This document shows, piece after piece, positions 52,836-63,268 of a DNA stretch of 64,000 nt. The notes below the pieces were generated by a model. It ran no database searches and was not told the DNA's origin. It saw only the letters and a list, made by a program, of their open reading frames with translations. The position numbers and the translations under genes are program-made. Source of the stretch: an uncultured Verrucomicrobia subdivision 3 bacterium. Lineage in GTDB: Bacteria; Verrucomicrobiota; Verrucomicrobiia; Limisphaerales; UBA11358. Position 1 is the stretch's first letter. Every line of letters starts with the position of its first letter. The stretch covers positions 26,661 to 90,660 of the forward strand of contig CAILMI010000068.1 of assembly GCA_903835255.1 (NCBI GenBank), given 5' to 3'.

Positions 52836-53632
52836 GGTTTGAGAGGGGCAGGCGGCGTAAAGGGCGCGTTGTACAGCGGCACATCGGTGTGCAGACTCAT
52901 CAAATACGCCACGAGCTGCTGCGCCTCGGGCTTGGGCACGACCTCATATCCGACAGCGGGCGCGAATTCCGCCGGCAAATTCAGCGCGTCCGGAGAAGGA
53001 ACCGCACCAATCTTGCGGGTTTCAAACAGGTAGCGGAAGGGAGGCATCACCGATCCTTTGACCAGGCTGCGCGGGGCGTACAGATGTTGAAGCTGCCAGT
53101 TCGGGTCCGGCAGGCGCCGACCCACATCAGCTAAGTCGGGCCCTACGCGGAGGGATCCTAGGGCAACGGGATAATCATAAAGAAAATCCTCCGCCACACT
53201 GTGGCGCAGGCCCCAGCCGCGGGCGATGTCGCTGCCCGTGGCGCGAATACGGGTTTCCACTTTGCCGCCAGCCGCCGCGATTCGGTCCGAGGCACTCAGG
53301 GCCGACCCTTCGTCAAGCCCGGTCAATTTCAGCGTGGCCAGCAGATTGGAGACAGCGGACGGATTTTTACCCGCCGCCAGCAGCACCACATCGCACGCCA
53401 CGCCGTCCTGCTGGACCTGTTCGGTATGGCACGCGGCGCAGCCATTGGCGCGGTACACCTGCAGGCCCTGCGCCGCCGTTCCGGGACGGGCGAGCGGATA
53501 GACGTCGGTGGAATTGAGCACGGGAACCTGACGCGCGCCGCCCAGCTGCATCTGGGGTGCCAGCACCAGTGCGCCCCAGGAAAGCAGCAGCACGGTGGCC
53601 ACCGACAAAAATATGACAAACCCATTTTTCAT
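52832..53632 (-). CDS. Membrane-anchored cytochrome c (CcoO-like)
   Basis: 266 residues. N-terminal membrane anchor (7-25), one haem motif C65-A-A-C-H69 followed by T-E-Q-V-Q, and the CcoO-type R-V-G-P-D-L-A-D-V-G-R-R and V-M-P-P-F segments; the Met of M-P-P-F is a likely axial ligand. Start and stop overlap neighbours by 4 bp. Adjacent to a CcoN-like gene that has lost its metal ligands. Confidence 0.85.
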   Translation of the reverse strand: MKNGFVIFLSVATVLLLSWGALVLAPQMQLGGARQVPVLNSTDVYPLARPGTAAQGLQVYRANGCAACHTEQVQQDGVACDVVLLAAGKNPSAVSNLLATLKLTGLDEGSALSASDRIAAAGGKVETRIRATGSDIARGWGLRHSVAEDFLYDYPVALGSLRVGPDLADVGRRLPDPNWQLQHLYAPRSLVKGSVMPPFRYLFETRKIGAVPSPDALNLPAEFAPAVGYEVVPKPEAQQLVAYLMSLHTDVPLYNAPFTPPAPLKP

Positions 53633-55059
53633 GCTTTCACCCCGGTCTTTCCCAGGGGCGCCAGCGCGGCGCCCACCACCGTTTTAATCACAGACAGATG
53701 CCAGAGAAACAGAAGCGTCAGCAGGTTCAGGGCGAACAGCAGGTTGGCCAGCAGCATCAGCAGCAGGCCCATCGTGCTGGTCCGCAGAAAGGGCAGCATC
53801 GCCCGGGTGGAATCATCAAAGGCCGCTCCGGCATCGTGAAGCTTTATCCCCTGAAGCAAGCCGCCCGCAGCCAGCGAAACCACCAGGAGGAAAATCCCCA
53901 GCATGGAGCACCAGTGCTGCAGCCGGATGAGCCGCGGGAAAGCGAAGTCCCTGCCCACCGCGCGCGGCAGGATATAATAAATCGCGCCAAACAGGGTGAT
54001 GCAGAGGAACCCGTAGAGATGCAACTGCGTCTGCGCCGCACTAAACCAAGTGAACTGTGTGATGCGGCTGACCTGGGGACAGGCGCCGGCGACCAGCAGG
54101 AGGGCGGACAGGAGGAAGGCGACAAAGCCGAATTTAATCATGCAATACGAGCCGCCCTTGCAGGTCTGCACTGCCCCGCCCATGACGGTTTTCCAGCCGA
54201 TGACTGCGATGGCCAGAATGGGAACAATCAGCAGCAGCGAATTCAGCGCGCTCAGGGCCGGCATCCAGGCCGGCAGCGGGGCTCCGGCGGGGATGCCGCT
54301 CAGCGATCCGAAAAGCAGCAGCGTCCAAAAGGCAAACAGCGCGTAGAAATAGCTGTGCAACGGCCGGCCGCTGAACTTGGGCAGGAAATAAAACGCCGCT
54401 CCCAGCCCGATCAGGCTCGTCCAGAGGAAGACCAGATTCCCGCCGTACCACCAGGCCACCGCCGACTGCACCACGCCCCGCACCGGGGCGCCGATGAGAA
54501 GAAGTTGGGCGACAGAATAAATCCAGGGGAACACAAACAGAGCCGCGACAAAAAACCAATGAGACGGGAACAGTCCCCCAGCCCGGCGTCCGGTGAAATT
54601 CATGAATGCCCAGAGCGCGAGCAGCAGATAGGCCACGAACAGCAGCGCGGCGGCGCCTCGGGGAAATTCCAGCCAAGTAAACCCAGTGCTTTCACCAGCC
54701 AAAATCCCAACCACTCCGGCAAGCACTCCTAAATGCCAGAGATGCGCCGCGACCACGGGGACAATGCCCCCGCGCAACGGCACCTGCCCGAGCCGGGCGA
54801 AAATCCATAGCAGGACACCCAGCCCGGCCGGAATACAAAATCCATAGAGCAGCGCGTCATCGGCGGCGGGCTGGACACGGCCATAGGTCAGAAACGGGAT
54901 ATCGCCGAACTTGCCCGGCATGTGAAAGGAGAGCGAGGCAAGCACAGCCAGGGCCGAGCTGACGACGAGCCAGAGGGCGGCGCCGCTGAACAGCGCGAGC
55001 AGCGGCACGCGGCAGGAGGCGTCAATGTTTGTAGTGGAAGGGGATTCGTTCACGGTCAT
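53629..55059 (-). CDS. CcoN-like haem-copper oxidase subunit I homologue lacking metal ligands
   Basis: 476 residues, about twelve membrane segments. Recognisable CcoN landmarks align without difficulty: L-T-Y-G-R-V-Q-P (57-64), H-W-F-F, W-W-Y-G-G-N (203-208), R-P-L-H-S-Y and G-A-I-Y-Y-I-L-P-R. Compared with Pseudomonas CcoN recalled from memory, the low-spin haem His is A66, the CuB His of W-Y-G-H-N is G207, the G-P-H-H-L-H pair is replaced in S254-G-I-P-A-G, and the H-V-H pair on the other haem helix is Q343-T-Q345. No oxygen-reducing centre can form. Probably a structural scaffold for CcoO/CcoP-like cytochromes beside alternative complex III. Confidence 0.82.
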   Translation of the reverse strand: MTVNESPSTTNIDASCRVPLLALFSGAALWLVVSSALAVLASLSFHMPGKFGDIPFLTYGRVQPAADDALLYGFCIPAGLGVLLWIFARLGQVPLRGGIVPVVAAHLWHLGVLAGVVGILAGESTGFTWLEFPRGAAALLFVAYLLLALWAFMNFTGRRAGGLFPSHWFFVAALFVFPWIYSVAQLLLIGAPVRGVVQSAVAWWYGGNLVFLWTSLIGLGAAFYFLPKFSGRPLHSYFYALFAFWTLLLFGSLSGIPAGAPLPAWMPALSALNSLLLIVPILAIAVIGWKTVMGGAVQTCKGGSYCMIKFGFVAFLLSALLLVAGACPQVSRITQFTWFSAAQTQLHLYGFLCITLFGAIYYILPRAVGRDFAFPRLIRLQHWCSMLGIFLLVVSLAAGGLLQGIKLHDAGAAFDDSTRAMLPFLRTSTMGLLLMLLANLLFALNLLTLLFLWHLSVIKTVVGAALAPLGKTGVKA

Positions 55060-55427
55060 TCAAAGGCGCTGGGTTGGGGCGCGGTTTTCGGCAGGGGCGC
55101 CGCGGCCTTAGCGGCGCGGGCCAGCAGATCGGCCCGGGCGGCGGCCGGATTCCGGGCGGCATTTTCCGAAAGCTGCAGAGCCGTCGCAATCGGCAGGCGC
55201 ACGATGCCGCGGGCCTGGTCCACCCAGCCCGGGGTTGTCAGCGCGATTGCCTCGGCGGTGCGGATCTCGACCAGGGCTTTGGTACGGACGGCGGCGCGGT
55301 CGGCGTCAATCGCCGGCACGGCCATGAAAAGCGGGATGACCAGGACGAGGGCGCCGCCGAAAAGACAGGCGGCCACGAACAGGACGCCGAAATACCAGAC
55401 GGGTTTCTCGGGGATTTCAGAATTCAT
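55056..55427 (-). CDS. Small membrane protein between actF and the CcoN-like gene
   Basis: 123 residues: one N-terminal membrane helix (about 12-36), then a soluble Ala/Arg-rich helical domain. No haem motif. Both ends overlap neighbouring genes by 4 bp, so it is likely a subunit or assembly factor of the complex. Not recognised further. Confidence 0.7.
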   Translation of the reverse strand: MNSEIPEKPVWYFGVLFVAACLFGGALVLVIPLFMAVPAIDADRAAVRTKALVEIRTAEAIALTTPGWVDQARGIVRLPIATALQLSENAARNPAAARADLLARAAKAAAPLPKTAPQPSAFE

Positions 55428-56668
55428 GAACGGCCTCCGTGGATGGGTGCGGTTGCGGGGGGATTCTCCTCTTCCGGGAGAGAAATGCCCATGGCCTCGA
55501 GCAGGCGCGGATCTTTTTGCGGGTACGGCGGATGACTCCGGAACTGGCGCAGGAACACCCAGCTGAGGAATCCCCCCATGAACGCCAGGCAGGCGAAGGG
55601 GATCCAGAGCGATGCGAGCGGGAAATGATACTGGGGCATGGCCGGCAACACATTGTAAGCCAGATCAGCGAACTGCATCAGCCACGCCCAGAGGCAGACC
55701 GGAACCATGACCTTCAAAGACGTCTTCACCTTGACCGGAAGCATCACGAAGAACGGCAGGAAGAATTTCCCGAAGATCAGGATCAGGCTCAAGCACCACC
55801 ACGAGCGGTTCTCGCGGATGAGGTACCAGAAGGTCTCCTCCGGCATGTTGGCGTTCCACACTACGAAGTACTGGGCGAACTCGTTATAGGCGGAAAAGAT
55901 GGTGAAGGCGAAAAACAGAACCCCGATAAAATAGAAATAATTTTCCTTCAGCAGCCCCGCCAGAATCCTCTGCCGCTGCAACAGAACCGCAATGACATAG
56001 ACCGTCGCCAAAGCGATCCACGCGCAGCCCGAGAAAAAATAGACGCCGTAAATGGCCGAGAAGAACTGGTATTGGACCGATTGCATCCAGAGTACCGACG
56101 CGCCCGTCAGCGTGGCGGCATAGGCCACAATGCCCCAGCCGGAATGGAACCGCATCCGATGCGTGCAGAGCGCGTCGCCGGTGACATCCTGGCGCAACGA
56201 CCAGTAACGCAGGCGCGAGGACAGCAGCCACCACACCGCGAAGAACAATCCGGACACCACGGCAAAGCCGGCCCGGGTGAACACCGGCCAGCGGGCGCGG
56301 ATGAGTTCATCGGTGGGCGGCAGGGTCAGCCAGTGATAGATCTGGGGCGCCAGCAGCAGGACGGGTACGAACAGGAGGGCCAGCCACGGGAAGAGCAGCG
56401 AGGCCAGGTGCTCGCAAAAGCGGCGGATGCCCACCGACCAGCCCGCATCGGTCAGATGATGGACCATCACCAGGAACAGCGCACCCAGCGCCAAGCTCAA
56501 ATAAAAGAGGAAGGACAGCAGCCAGGAAAGGCCGAATTCCTTGGGGCTGACCCCTGCCCCGACCAGCGCGGCCACGCCGCCGGCGATCATGAGAACTGCG
56601 GGCAGCCGGGACCAGCGGGATAAATCCAGCGGCGGCGGCAGATGAGATTTTTCGTTGTGCGATCCCAT
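55424..56668 (-). CDS. actF: Alternative complex III subunit ActF
   Basis: 414 residues with about ten membrane segments; contains H-H-L-T-D-A-G-W near 69 and V-M-L-P-V-K-V-K-T near 313, consistent with the NrfD-like quinol-binding membrane subunit ActF (shorter and paralogous to ActC). Sits in the canonical act gene order. Confidence 0.88.
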   Translation of the reverse strand: MGSHNEKSHLPPPLDLSRWSRLPAVLMIAGGVAALVGAGVSPKEFGLSWLLSFLFYLSLALGALFLVMVHHLTDAGWSVGIRRFCEHLASLLFPWLALLFVPVLLLAPQIYHWLTLPPTDELIRARWPVFTRAGFAVVSGLFFAVWWLLSSRLRYWSLRQDVTGDALCTHRMRFHSGWGIVAYAATLTGASVLWMQSVQYQFFSAIYGVYFFSGCAWIALATVYVIAVLLQRQRILAGLLKENYFYFIGVLFFAFTIFSAYNEFAQYFVVWNANMPEETFWYLIRENRSWWCLSLILIFGKFFLPFFVMLPVKVKTSLKVMVPVCLWAWLMQFADLAYNVLPAMPQYHFPLASLWIPFACLAFMGGFLSWVFLRQFRSHPPYPQKDPRLLEAMGISLPEEENPPATAPIHGGRS

Positions 56669-56669
56669 A

Positions 56670-57326
56670 TTATTTTTTCAGGGCGGCCCGCTGCTCCGCC
56701 GAAAGTTCCTCCGGCATGCCGAGCCGGCTCAGCTGCAGGGCGCGCGTGTAAGCGACAATCGCCCAGCGATCCTCCGCGGCCACCATCGGACCGTAGGCGC
56801 CCATCAGGCCCTTGCCGTGGGTAATGGTGTTAAAGATTTCCCCATCGGTCATTTCCACCAGACGCTGATCATGCAGGTTGGCCACGGCGGGCATGACCCC
56901 GATTTTCTTGGTGATGCCATTCCCGTCGCCCAGAGCCCCGTGACAGGGAGCGCAGGAGATATCGTACTGAGTGCGTCCGCGACCGAGAAAGGCCGCGTCC
57001 ACGGTCATGGGATTGGTTTCCACAAAATTGGTGGAGCCGGTGGCGCGACCGGTGTTAAACGCGACGTCCTGATAGGCATAGACCGCGCCCTCCGCGGTGG
57101 CCACCGGGGCGCTGCGCACCACGGTTCCTTCAGGAGGAAGCTGGGAGCTGAGGCCGTTGGCGAAAAACCCGTTGGGCTGGGCCGGGCGGAGCTTTGCCTG
57201 GCGGTCCATGTCGGGGAACACTTCCAGCGGCGGCTTGCGGGACAGGTGGCCGGGCAATCCGACCAGTCCAAACACCGCCGCGGTGATCGCGACGAATACC
57301 AGGATGAAATAAAGCAGGTAGCGCAT
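56670..57326 (-). CDS. actE: Alternative complex III cytochrome c subunit ActE
   Basis: 218 residues. N-terminal membrane anchor, one haem site C125-A-P-C-H129-G and a late Met (G-L-M-G-A-Y) as likely axial ligand. Gene order between actD and actF supports ActE, which passes electrons to the oxidase or soluble cytochrome. Confidence 0.9.
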   Translation of the reverse strand: MRYLLYFILVFVAITAAVFGLVGLPGHLSRKPPLEVFPDMDRQAKLRPAQPNGFFANGLSSQLPPEGTVVRSAPVATAEGAVYAYQDVAFNTGRATGSTNFVETNPMTVDAAFLGRGRTQYDISCAPCHGALGDGNGITKKIGVMPAVANLHDQRLVEMTDGEIFNTITHGKGLMGAYGPMVAAEDRWAIVAYTRALQLSRLGMPEELSAEQRAALKK

Positions 57327-57859
57327 CAGTCCTCGATGGTTTCAATGTGCGCGCCGCCGAGGGACTCGAGCAGCTGGCGGGTGGCGGTTGGGGAAAATTT
57401 CGGGTCGGTCGATCCAATCAGCAGCACAAACCGGTCGCGGGAGACCAGCTCAAAGCGGCGGCCGGCAAACAGCGGATGATGGAAGCGGGGCAGCTCGTTA
57501 AAGGCGAACATGCCGATCAGAGCGCCCACGGCGGCGCCCATGATCATCATGATGTAGGCGGGCACGAAGGTCATCGGCACGCTGAACATGGGCTTGCCGC
57601 CGACGAGCAGCGGATAATCAAACGCATTGGCAAACCAGATCAAGCCCACCACCGAGACGAATGCCCCGGCGCCCATCATCAGCGACACCCAGCCGACCAG
57701 GGAATTTTTGAGGCCCATCACCCGGTCCATGCCGTGAATAGGAAAAGGGGTGAACACATCCCAGCGCGAGTAGCCGGCATCGCGGACTTTTTCAGCCGCG
57801 GACAGGAGGGCGGCGGGCGTTTCGAATTCAGCGAGGATTCCGTAGGGTTTCTTGCTCAT
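57326..57859 (-). CDS. actD: Alternative complex III subunit ActD (DUF3341)
   Basis: 177 residues. DUF3341 pattern: Y-G-I-L-A-E-F, Y-S-R-W-D-V-F-T-P-F-P-I-H-G-M-D, two membrane helices near 60-80 and 100-120, and L-P-R-F-H-H-P-L-F. Structural membrane subunit of ACIII. Confidence 0.92.
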   Translation of the reverse strand: MSKKPYGILAEFETPAALLSAAEKVRDAGYSRWDVFTPFPIHGMDRVMGLKNSLVGWVSLMMGAGAFVSVVGLIWFANAFDYPLLVGGKPMFSVPMTFVPAYIMMIMGAAVGALIGMFAFNELPRFHHPLFAGRRFELVSRDRFVLLIGSTDPKFSPTATRQLLESLGGAHIETIED

Positions 57860-59289
57860 GAGCGTCCTCCCTTTGCCCCGCCGAGCGGGTGATGCGGATT
57901 TCCCTGGGGCGTGGCGCCCTTCACTTCCGAGATGGCAATGAACGGCAGGAACTTGATGAACAGCAGATACAGCATGAAGAACGCGCCGAGCGATCCCGCA
58001 TACAGAGCCACGTCCCAGCGCGTGGGCAGATAGACGCCCCAGTTGGCGGGAAGGAAGTCCTGATAGAGGGAGCCGACCACGATGACGAAGCGTTCGGTAA
58101 ACATGCCGAGGTTGATCAGCAGGCCGATGACGAAGAGCGCCTTCATATTGGCCCGGATTTTCTTGAACCAGAGCAATTGGGTGACACCCACATTGACGCC
58201 GATCAGGATCCAGCCCAGGAACCAGTAGGTGTGGCCGAACAGGCGGTGGCCGAACACCCAGCGCTCATAGGGATCGTTGCTGTACCAGGCGATAAAGAAT
58301 TCCATCGAGTAGATGTAGGCAATGATCAGGCCGCTCACCAGCGCGAGCTTGGCCACCTTGTCCATGTGCGACAGGGTGATGACGTTTTCCAGGCGCAGCC
58401 ATTTGCGCAGCGGGATGAGAATCACCAGGATCATGCCGAAGCCGCAAAACACCGCGCCGATGACGAAGTAGAGCGGAAAAATTGTGGCGTGCCATCCGGC
58501 GAGCTGCGAGGTGCAAAAATCCAAGCCGACGATGGAGCTCACGGTAAACACCAGCAGCGTGCACAGGCCGCACAGCACCACATACGCCTTTTCATAATGA
58601 TGCCAGTGCCGGGCGGAACCCGTCCACCCCATCGCCGCCAAGCTCAGGATGAACTTGCGCGGGCGCGTCGTGGCCCGGTCGCGCAGCACCGCCAAATCCG
58701 GGATCATGCCCATGAACCAGAACAGCATGGAAACCACCAGATAGGTGTTCACGGCAAACACGTCCCACATCAGCGGGGACCGGAATTGAGGCCAAAGCCC
58801 GTTGGAATTGGGGATCGGAAACATGAACCAGTCGAACCAGGCGCGGCCGACGTGGATGGCCGGATACAGCCCCGCCATCATCACGGAAAAAACCGTCATG
58901 GCCTCCGCCGCCCGGCCGATGGTCGTGCGCCAGTGCTGCCGGGTCAGGAACAGGAGGGCCGAAATCAAGGTGCCCGCATGCGCCACGCCCACCCACCAGA
59001 TGAAGCTCACGATGTCCAGGCCCCACATCACCGGATGGTTGTTTCCCCAGACGCCGACGCCGGCGGAAACTTGGTAGACCAGCGCCACCGGCAGGAGGAC
59101 TGTTGCGCAAAACGCCGCCGGGATAAACAGGATCCACCACCAGCGCGGAATCTTGCCCTCAGCAAACTGCGAGAGCTGATCGGTCAGCGCGCCCAATCTG
59201 CGATTGTTTTCAACCACGGGGGCGCGGCGGAGTTCCGCCGGCGGCGCCAACGGCTTCAGGTCTTCCGGAATGACGGTGGATTCAGCCAT
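57856..59289 (-). CDS. actC: Alternative complex III quinol-binding subunit ActC (NrfD-like)
   Basis: 477 residues with about ten membrane segments. NrfD/PsrC family features: W-W-V-G-V-A-H-A-G-T-L-I-S near 95, R-P-R-K-F-I-L-S-L-A-A-M-G near 205 and F-F-I-A-W-Y near 310. Main quinol-oxidation and proton-pathway subunit. Overlaps actD; abuts actB. Confidence 0.93.
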   Translation of the reverse strand: MAESTVIPEDLKPLAPPAELRRAPVVENNRRLGALTDQLSQFAEGKIPRWWWILFIPAAFCATVLLPVALVYQVSAGVGVWGNNHPVMWGLDIVSFIWWVGVAHAGTLISALLFLTRQHWRTTIGRAAEAMTVFSVMMAGLYPAIHVGRAWFDWFMFPIPNSNGLWPQFRSPLMWDVFAVNTYLVVSMLFWFMGMIPDLAVLRDRATTRPRKFILSLAAMGWTGSARHWHHYEKAYVVLCGLCTLLVFTVSSIVGLDFCTSQLAGWHATIFPLYFVIGAVFCGFGMILVILIPLRKWLRLENVITLSHMDKVAKLALVSGLIIAYIYSMEFFIAWYSNDPYERWVFGHRLFGHTYWFLGWILIGVNVGVTQLLWFKKIRANMKALFVIGLLINLGMFTERFVIVVGSLYQDFLPANWGVYLPTRWDVALYAGSLGAFFMLYLLFIKFLPFIAISEVKGATPQGNPHHPLGGAKGGRS

Positions 59290-62200
59290 TAGCTGTGCCC
59301 TTTCGCGGCCGCTTCGTGCGCGGGCTCCGATTCAAACAGTTTTCCATGGTGCTGCTCAAACTCCTCGTAGCTGTAGGGCCGGTCATAGTAATCCGGCATG
59401 GCTTTATTCGGATTACGGATGCGCGCCAGATAGGTCGTGCGCGGCTTGGTCAACAGATTGCCGAGCACGGAATAATTGCGCTCGAGCTCTTTCAGCTTGG
59501 AAACCGCGCTGTCCGGATCGCTGACATCCCCGAAAACAATCGCCTGCGCCGGGCACGCCTGCTGGCAAGCGGTCTTGGGAATGTTGCCGGCAACCTCGGT
59601 CAAACGCACATCCCCGGAAGCGCCCGCCTTAACTTTCTGCGCAATCTTGGACTGCTCAATGCGCTGGGTGCAGTAGGTGCACTTTTCCATCACGCCGCGC
59701 ATGCGGACGGTCACGTCCGGGTTCTTGGCCATCTTGATCAGGTCCCACTCTTCCTGCTCGCGCATCCCGCTCTCGGGGTTTTTCCACCAGCGCAGCATGT
59801 CCCATTCACCGCCGGTTTTGTGCAGCAGCGGCGTGGAATACATCGTGCCCTTGAGCTCGGTCAGGGGGCGCTTGTTGTAGTCGAGATAATTGAAGCGACG
59901 GACCTTGTACGGACAGTTGTTCGAGCAATACCGCGTGCCGATGCAGCGGTTGTAAGCCATCACGTTGAGGCCTTCCTGATCGTGGACGGTGGCGTTCACC
60001 GGGCAGACGTTTTCGCACGGGGCCGACTCGCAATGCTGGCAGAGCATCGGCTGGTTCACCGCCTGGACGTCGTCGATCCATTCCGCGTACTGCTGATCCT
60101 TGTCCGCCTGGTTCTCATCTGCGCGGGGATCGAAGAAAATCGGATTCTTTTCGCGCGAGGGCGCCGCCGTGTAATAGCGGTGGATGTTCATCCAGTGCAT
60201 CTCGCGGCCCCGGCTCACCTGGTCTTTGCCGACGATCGGGATATTGTTCTCGCTCTGACAGGCCAGCACACAGGTGCCGCACCCGACGCACGCGCTTAAA
60301 TCAATGGCCATGCCCCACTGATGCAGGGCGGTCTTCTTGGCCTCATCCAGCGGATTGGGATAGAGCGAGGCGACCACCGGCGGCTCCTTGCCCTGCATCC
60401 GCTTCGCAAAATCCTTATGCTCCTCGTATTGCTCGAGGTTGGCTTCGCGCACGGCGGGCCGGCCTTCCATGGACCAATGGCTCTGCGTGGTCGCCAGCTC
60501 GTGGGTGTCGCCGGTCTTTTTAATCGTGGCGCCCGACTCAATGTGTTTCCCACTGAAAATGGAATAGGCGTTGAATCCCACACCGGTGCCCACGCGCCCT
60601 GCCCTCGTGCGGCCGTACCCCAGCGCCAAGCCCAGCGAATAATCCGCCATGCCCGGCTGCGTCCAGATCGGACCGATCACGCTCCGCCCGTTCAAAGTCA
60701 CTTCCACCAAATCCCCGTTCTTCACGTCCAGGGCGCGCGCGGTCTTGCGACTGACCAGCACCGCGTTATCCCAAGTCAGCTTGGTGATGGGCTCCGGCAG
60801 TTCCTGCATCCAGCCATTGTTCACGAAGCGCCCGTCATCCATCTTGGCATCGCGATAGAAAATAACTTCCAGGCTGCTCGCAGAAGGGGCGCCCACTTTG
60901 GCCACCTTGGGAACGGACATGGACCGATCGGCCGGGAGCGTCACCGCTGCAGAACCGGAGCCTTCGGCAAATCCGTTGAATAAAAACTGCTTCCAGCTCT
61001 CATCTGAACCGCCAAAGGTGGCCCGGACAATGTCGTGGGGATTGGTCTGAGATTCCCCACCCAGACGCGCAAGAAATTCCAGCTCGGTTAAGCCGCCGAA
61101 CAACGGCTGGATCAGCGGCTGGACCGGCACCACCGTGCCATCGCTGGTGGCGGCATCGCCCCAGGACTCGAGATAATGGGTGGCCGGAAAATTCCAGGTG
61201 GACTTCTCCGCCGTCTCATCTGGGTGGTAACCGAGGCGGACAATCGTTTTGGCCTTGAGCGACCCATTCAAATGGTAAGCCGGGTTCCCGCCCAGAATCA
61301 CGAGCGTGTCCGCCGTGTCCTTTTGCTCTTTTTCAAATTCCCGCAGGTCCGACGCGCCAGCATCCGTGGCCGGAAGCAAGGTCAGGGTGCTGCCAAGGGC
61401 GCCGAGTGAGCTATTGATTTGATGGGCAATCAGGTGAACTTCGATCGGCTGATTTTGGCCGACGACCACCAGCGCTTTCCGGGAATGATCCCTAAGATCC
61501 TTTGCGCATTCGGAAATCCACTTGGGATCCACGCCCTCGGGGACAGAAATAGGAGAACCCGAGAGCGCCGCAGAAATCGCCGCCGCCACTTCGCCCACGC
61601 CGCCAGCGGGCAGACGGAGCCGATGATCGGCGCTGGCGCCGGTGAGCGTGAACAGCGATTCCACCGCGTAGAGGCGATTCATGCCGCCGTTCTCGGCCTT
61701 GCGGCCCTGGGCAAATCCGGCGATGTGGCGGTGGGCATCGTCTTCGGCGCCGATGAAATCACAGTCGAGCGACAGGATGACCTTCGCCTGATCGTAGTGG
61801 AACAGCGGCCGCACCGGCTGGCCGAAGGCTTGGGAGGCGGCGCGCTGCGAGAGGCTGGAATCAATCGCATCGCAAGTGTACCAGCGGGCCTGGGGAAATT
61901 TATCGGCGATGATTTTCTGCAGGCGCGCCCGCGAGGGGGACGTGCTGCTTTCGGCGAGGAAGGAGAGCCCTGCGCCCTGATTTGCAGCGAATTTCTTCGA
62001 GAGATCTTCAAGGAGCTGCAGCGCCTCATCGCGAGGGACGATCTTGCCATCGCGGGTAAAATGCCGGGAGCGGTCCGGATCGTACAGGTCCAGGATGGAG
62101 GCCTGGGCATAGCGGTCGGTGCTGCCATTGCTGCCGGGATAGAGCGCATTGCCCTCCACCTTGACCGGGCGACCTTCGTAGGATTTGGCCACCAGCGGAA

Positions 62201-62528
62201 TAGCGCCGCGGCGGGTCGGCATGGACGTCGCGTAAAATTCCGGTTTTCCGTTAATGTAATTGGACGGCTGCTGGCCAAACGGCTCCAGCTTTTCCTCGGG
62301 TCGGCGGCAGCCCGAACCCATCACGCCAAGGCCCGCCAGCATCATGGAGGCGGACATGATCTTGACGAAATGCCGGCGAGAAACGGGATCGGTCAGTTCG
62401 CTGGCGCCCTCGGGGAACTCGCGCTGCAGCCACTGCTGGAACTCCGGAGCGTCGGACAATTCATCCAGACTGCGCCAGTAACGGCGTCCGGTGGCGGACG
62501 GGGATGAAGGATTTAAATCAGTTTTCAT
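59289..62528 (-). CDS. actB: Alternative complex III molybdopterin-like/iron-sulfur subunit ActB
   Basis: 1079 residues from the ATG at 62528, which overlaps the actA stop (a start at 62570 would add 14). Twin-arginine signal S-R-R-H-F-V-K near residue 50 ending by a Cys. A molybdopterin-oxidoreductase-like region (to about 720; no cofactor expected in ACIII) and a C-terminal ferredoxin domain with [25 protein letters not shown] and later Cys pairs for four Fe-S clusters. Peripheral electron-transfer subunit. Confidence 0.93.
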   Translation of the reverse strand: MKTDLNPSSPSATGRRYWRSLDELSDAPEFQQWLQREFPEGASELTDPVSRRHFVKIMSASMMLAGLGVMGSGCRRPEEKLEPFGQQPSNYINGKPEFYATSMPTRRGAIPLVAKSYEGRPVKVEGNALYPGSNGSTDRYAQASILDLYDPDRSRHFTRDGKIVPRDEALQLLEDLSKKFAANQGAGLSFLAESSTSPSRARLQKIIADKFPQARWYTCDAIDSSLSQRAASQAFGQPVRPLFHYDQAKVILSLDCDFIGAEDDAHRHIAGFAQGRKAENGGMNRLYAVESLFTLTGASADHRLRLPAGGVGEVAAAISAALSGSPISVPEGVDPKWISECAKDLRDHSRKALVVVGQNQPIEVHLIAHQINSSLGALGSTLTLLPATDAGASDLREFEKEQKDTADTLVILGGNPAYHLNGSLKAKTIVRLGYHPDETAEKSTWNFPATHYLESWGDAATSDGTVVPVQPLIQPLFGGLTELEFLARLGGESQTNPHDIVRATFGGSDESWKQFLFNGFAEGSGSAAVTLPADRSMSVPKVAKVGAPSASSLEVIFYRDAKMDDGRFVNNGWMQELPEPITKLTWDNAVLVSRKTARALDVKNGDLVEVTLNGRSVIGPIWTQPGMADYSLGLALGYGRTRAGRVGTGVGFNAYSIFSGKHIESGATIKKTGDTHELATTQSHWSMEGRPAVREANLEQYEEHKDFAKRMQGKEPPVVASLYPNPLDEAKKTALHQWGMAIDLSACVGCGTCVLACQSENNIPIVGKDQVSRGREMHWMNIHRYYTAAPSREKNPIFFDPRADENQADKDQQYAEWIDDVQAVNQPMLCQHCESAPCENVCPVNATVHDQEGLNVMAYNRCIGTRYCSNNCPYKVRRFNYLDYNKRPLTELKGTMYSTPLLHKTGGEWDMLRWWKNPESGMREQEEWDLIKMAKNPDVTVRMRGVMEKCTYCTQRIEQSKIAQKVKAGASGDVRLTEVAGNIPKTACQQACPAQAIVFGDVSDPDSAVSKLKELERNYSVLGNLLTKPRTTYLARIRNPNKAMPDYYDRPYSYEEFEQHHGKLFESEPAHEAAAKGHS

Positions 62529-63187
62529 CGGTGACAGGCGGAGCAGCTTTGGAGCGATTCCACGCGCCAATCATGGACAAACTTCTTTCCGTTGGCCGCT
62601 TGAAGCGCTGCGGATTCCGCGGCGTTGGTGCTCCATTGCCAGCCCAAATCGGTGACCTTGTCGGGCGGGCGGATAGCGGCGGCGGGATTCCGGTGGCAAT
62701 CCAAGCAGAAACTCATGCTGAAGGACTTGGCGTGGCGGACTTCATCCATCTGATCAATGCGCCCGTGGCACTCCACGCAGCTGAAACCGCGCGCGACGTG
62801 CACGGAATGGTTGAAATAAACGTAATCCGGCACGATGTGGACCTGCACCCAGGGAATGGGCTTGCCGGTGGCCGCGCTGTCGCGGACAAGCGCCAAGCGC
62901 GGGTCATCTTTCAGCACCTGGCTATGACAATTCATGCAGGTGGAGGCGGACGGGATATTTGCCATCCAAGACTTTTCCACGGTGCTATGGCAGTAGCGGC
63001 AATCCATGCCCAACTGTCCGGCGTGAATGGCGTGGGAAAACGGCACGGGCTGCACGGGCTGATAGCCCACGCGCGTGTTCTTGGGGGTGCAATAAAGTGT
63101 CACGCCCGCCGCCACCACCCCGCCCACCAGCGCCAGGCCGATGGGAAGCAGGAACGGTATTTGATTGGTCCACTTCGGGAAAATCAC
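62525..63187 (-). CDS. actA: Alternative complex III pentahaem cytochrome ActA
   Basis: 220 residues. One N-terminal membrane helix (10-30) and exactly five haem c motifs: C-R-Y-C-H, C-M-N-C-H, C-V-E-C-H, C-L-D-C-H and C-S-A-C-H. First gene of the minus-strand act operon; the upstream region carries a CRP-like palindrome. Confidence 0.93.
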   Translation of the reverse strand: MIFPKWTNQIPFLLPIGLALVGGVVAAGVTLYCTPKNTRVGYQPVQPVPFSHAIHAGQLGMDCRYCHSTVEKSWMANIPSASTCMNCHSQVLKDDPRLALVRDSAATGKPIPWVQVHIVPDYVYFNHSVHVARGFSCVECHGRIDQMDEVRHAKSFSMSFCLDCHRNPAAAIRPPDKVTDLGWQWSTNAAESAALQAANGKKFVHDWRVESLQSCSACHR

Positions 63188-63268
63188 GATTTCGCAAAAT
63201 CACCCGCCGGATCTTCCGGCAAGCGCGGACAAATCTTTAATCATCCGCGCCCCCCGCGCAAGAAAGTT

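Noticed and set aside
55439..59292. Long plus-strand frames of 394 and 467 codons
   Set aside because: They are antisense to actF and actC, are hydrophilic with many His/Gln/Glu as expected for the complement of membrane-protein codons, and show no motifs.
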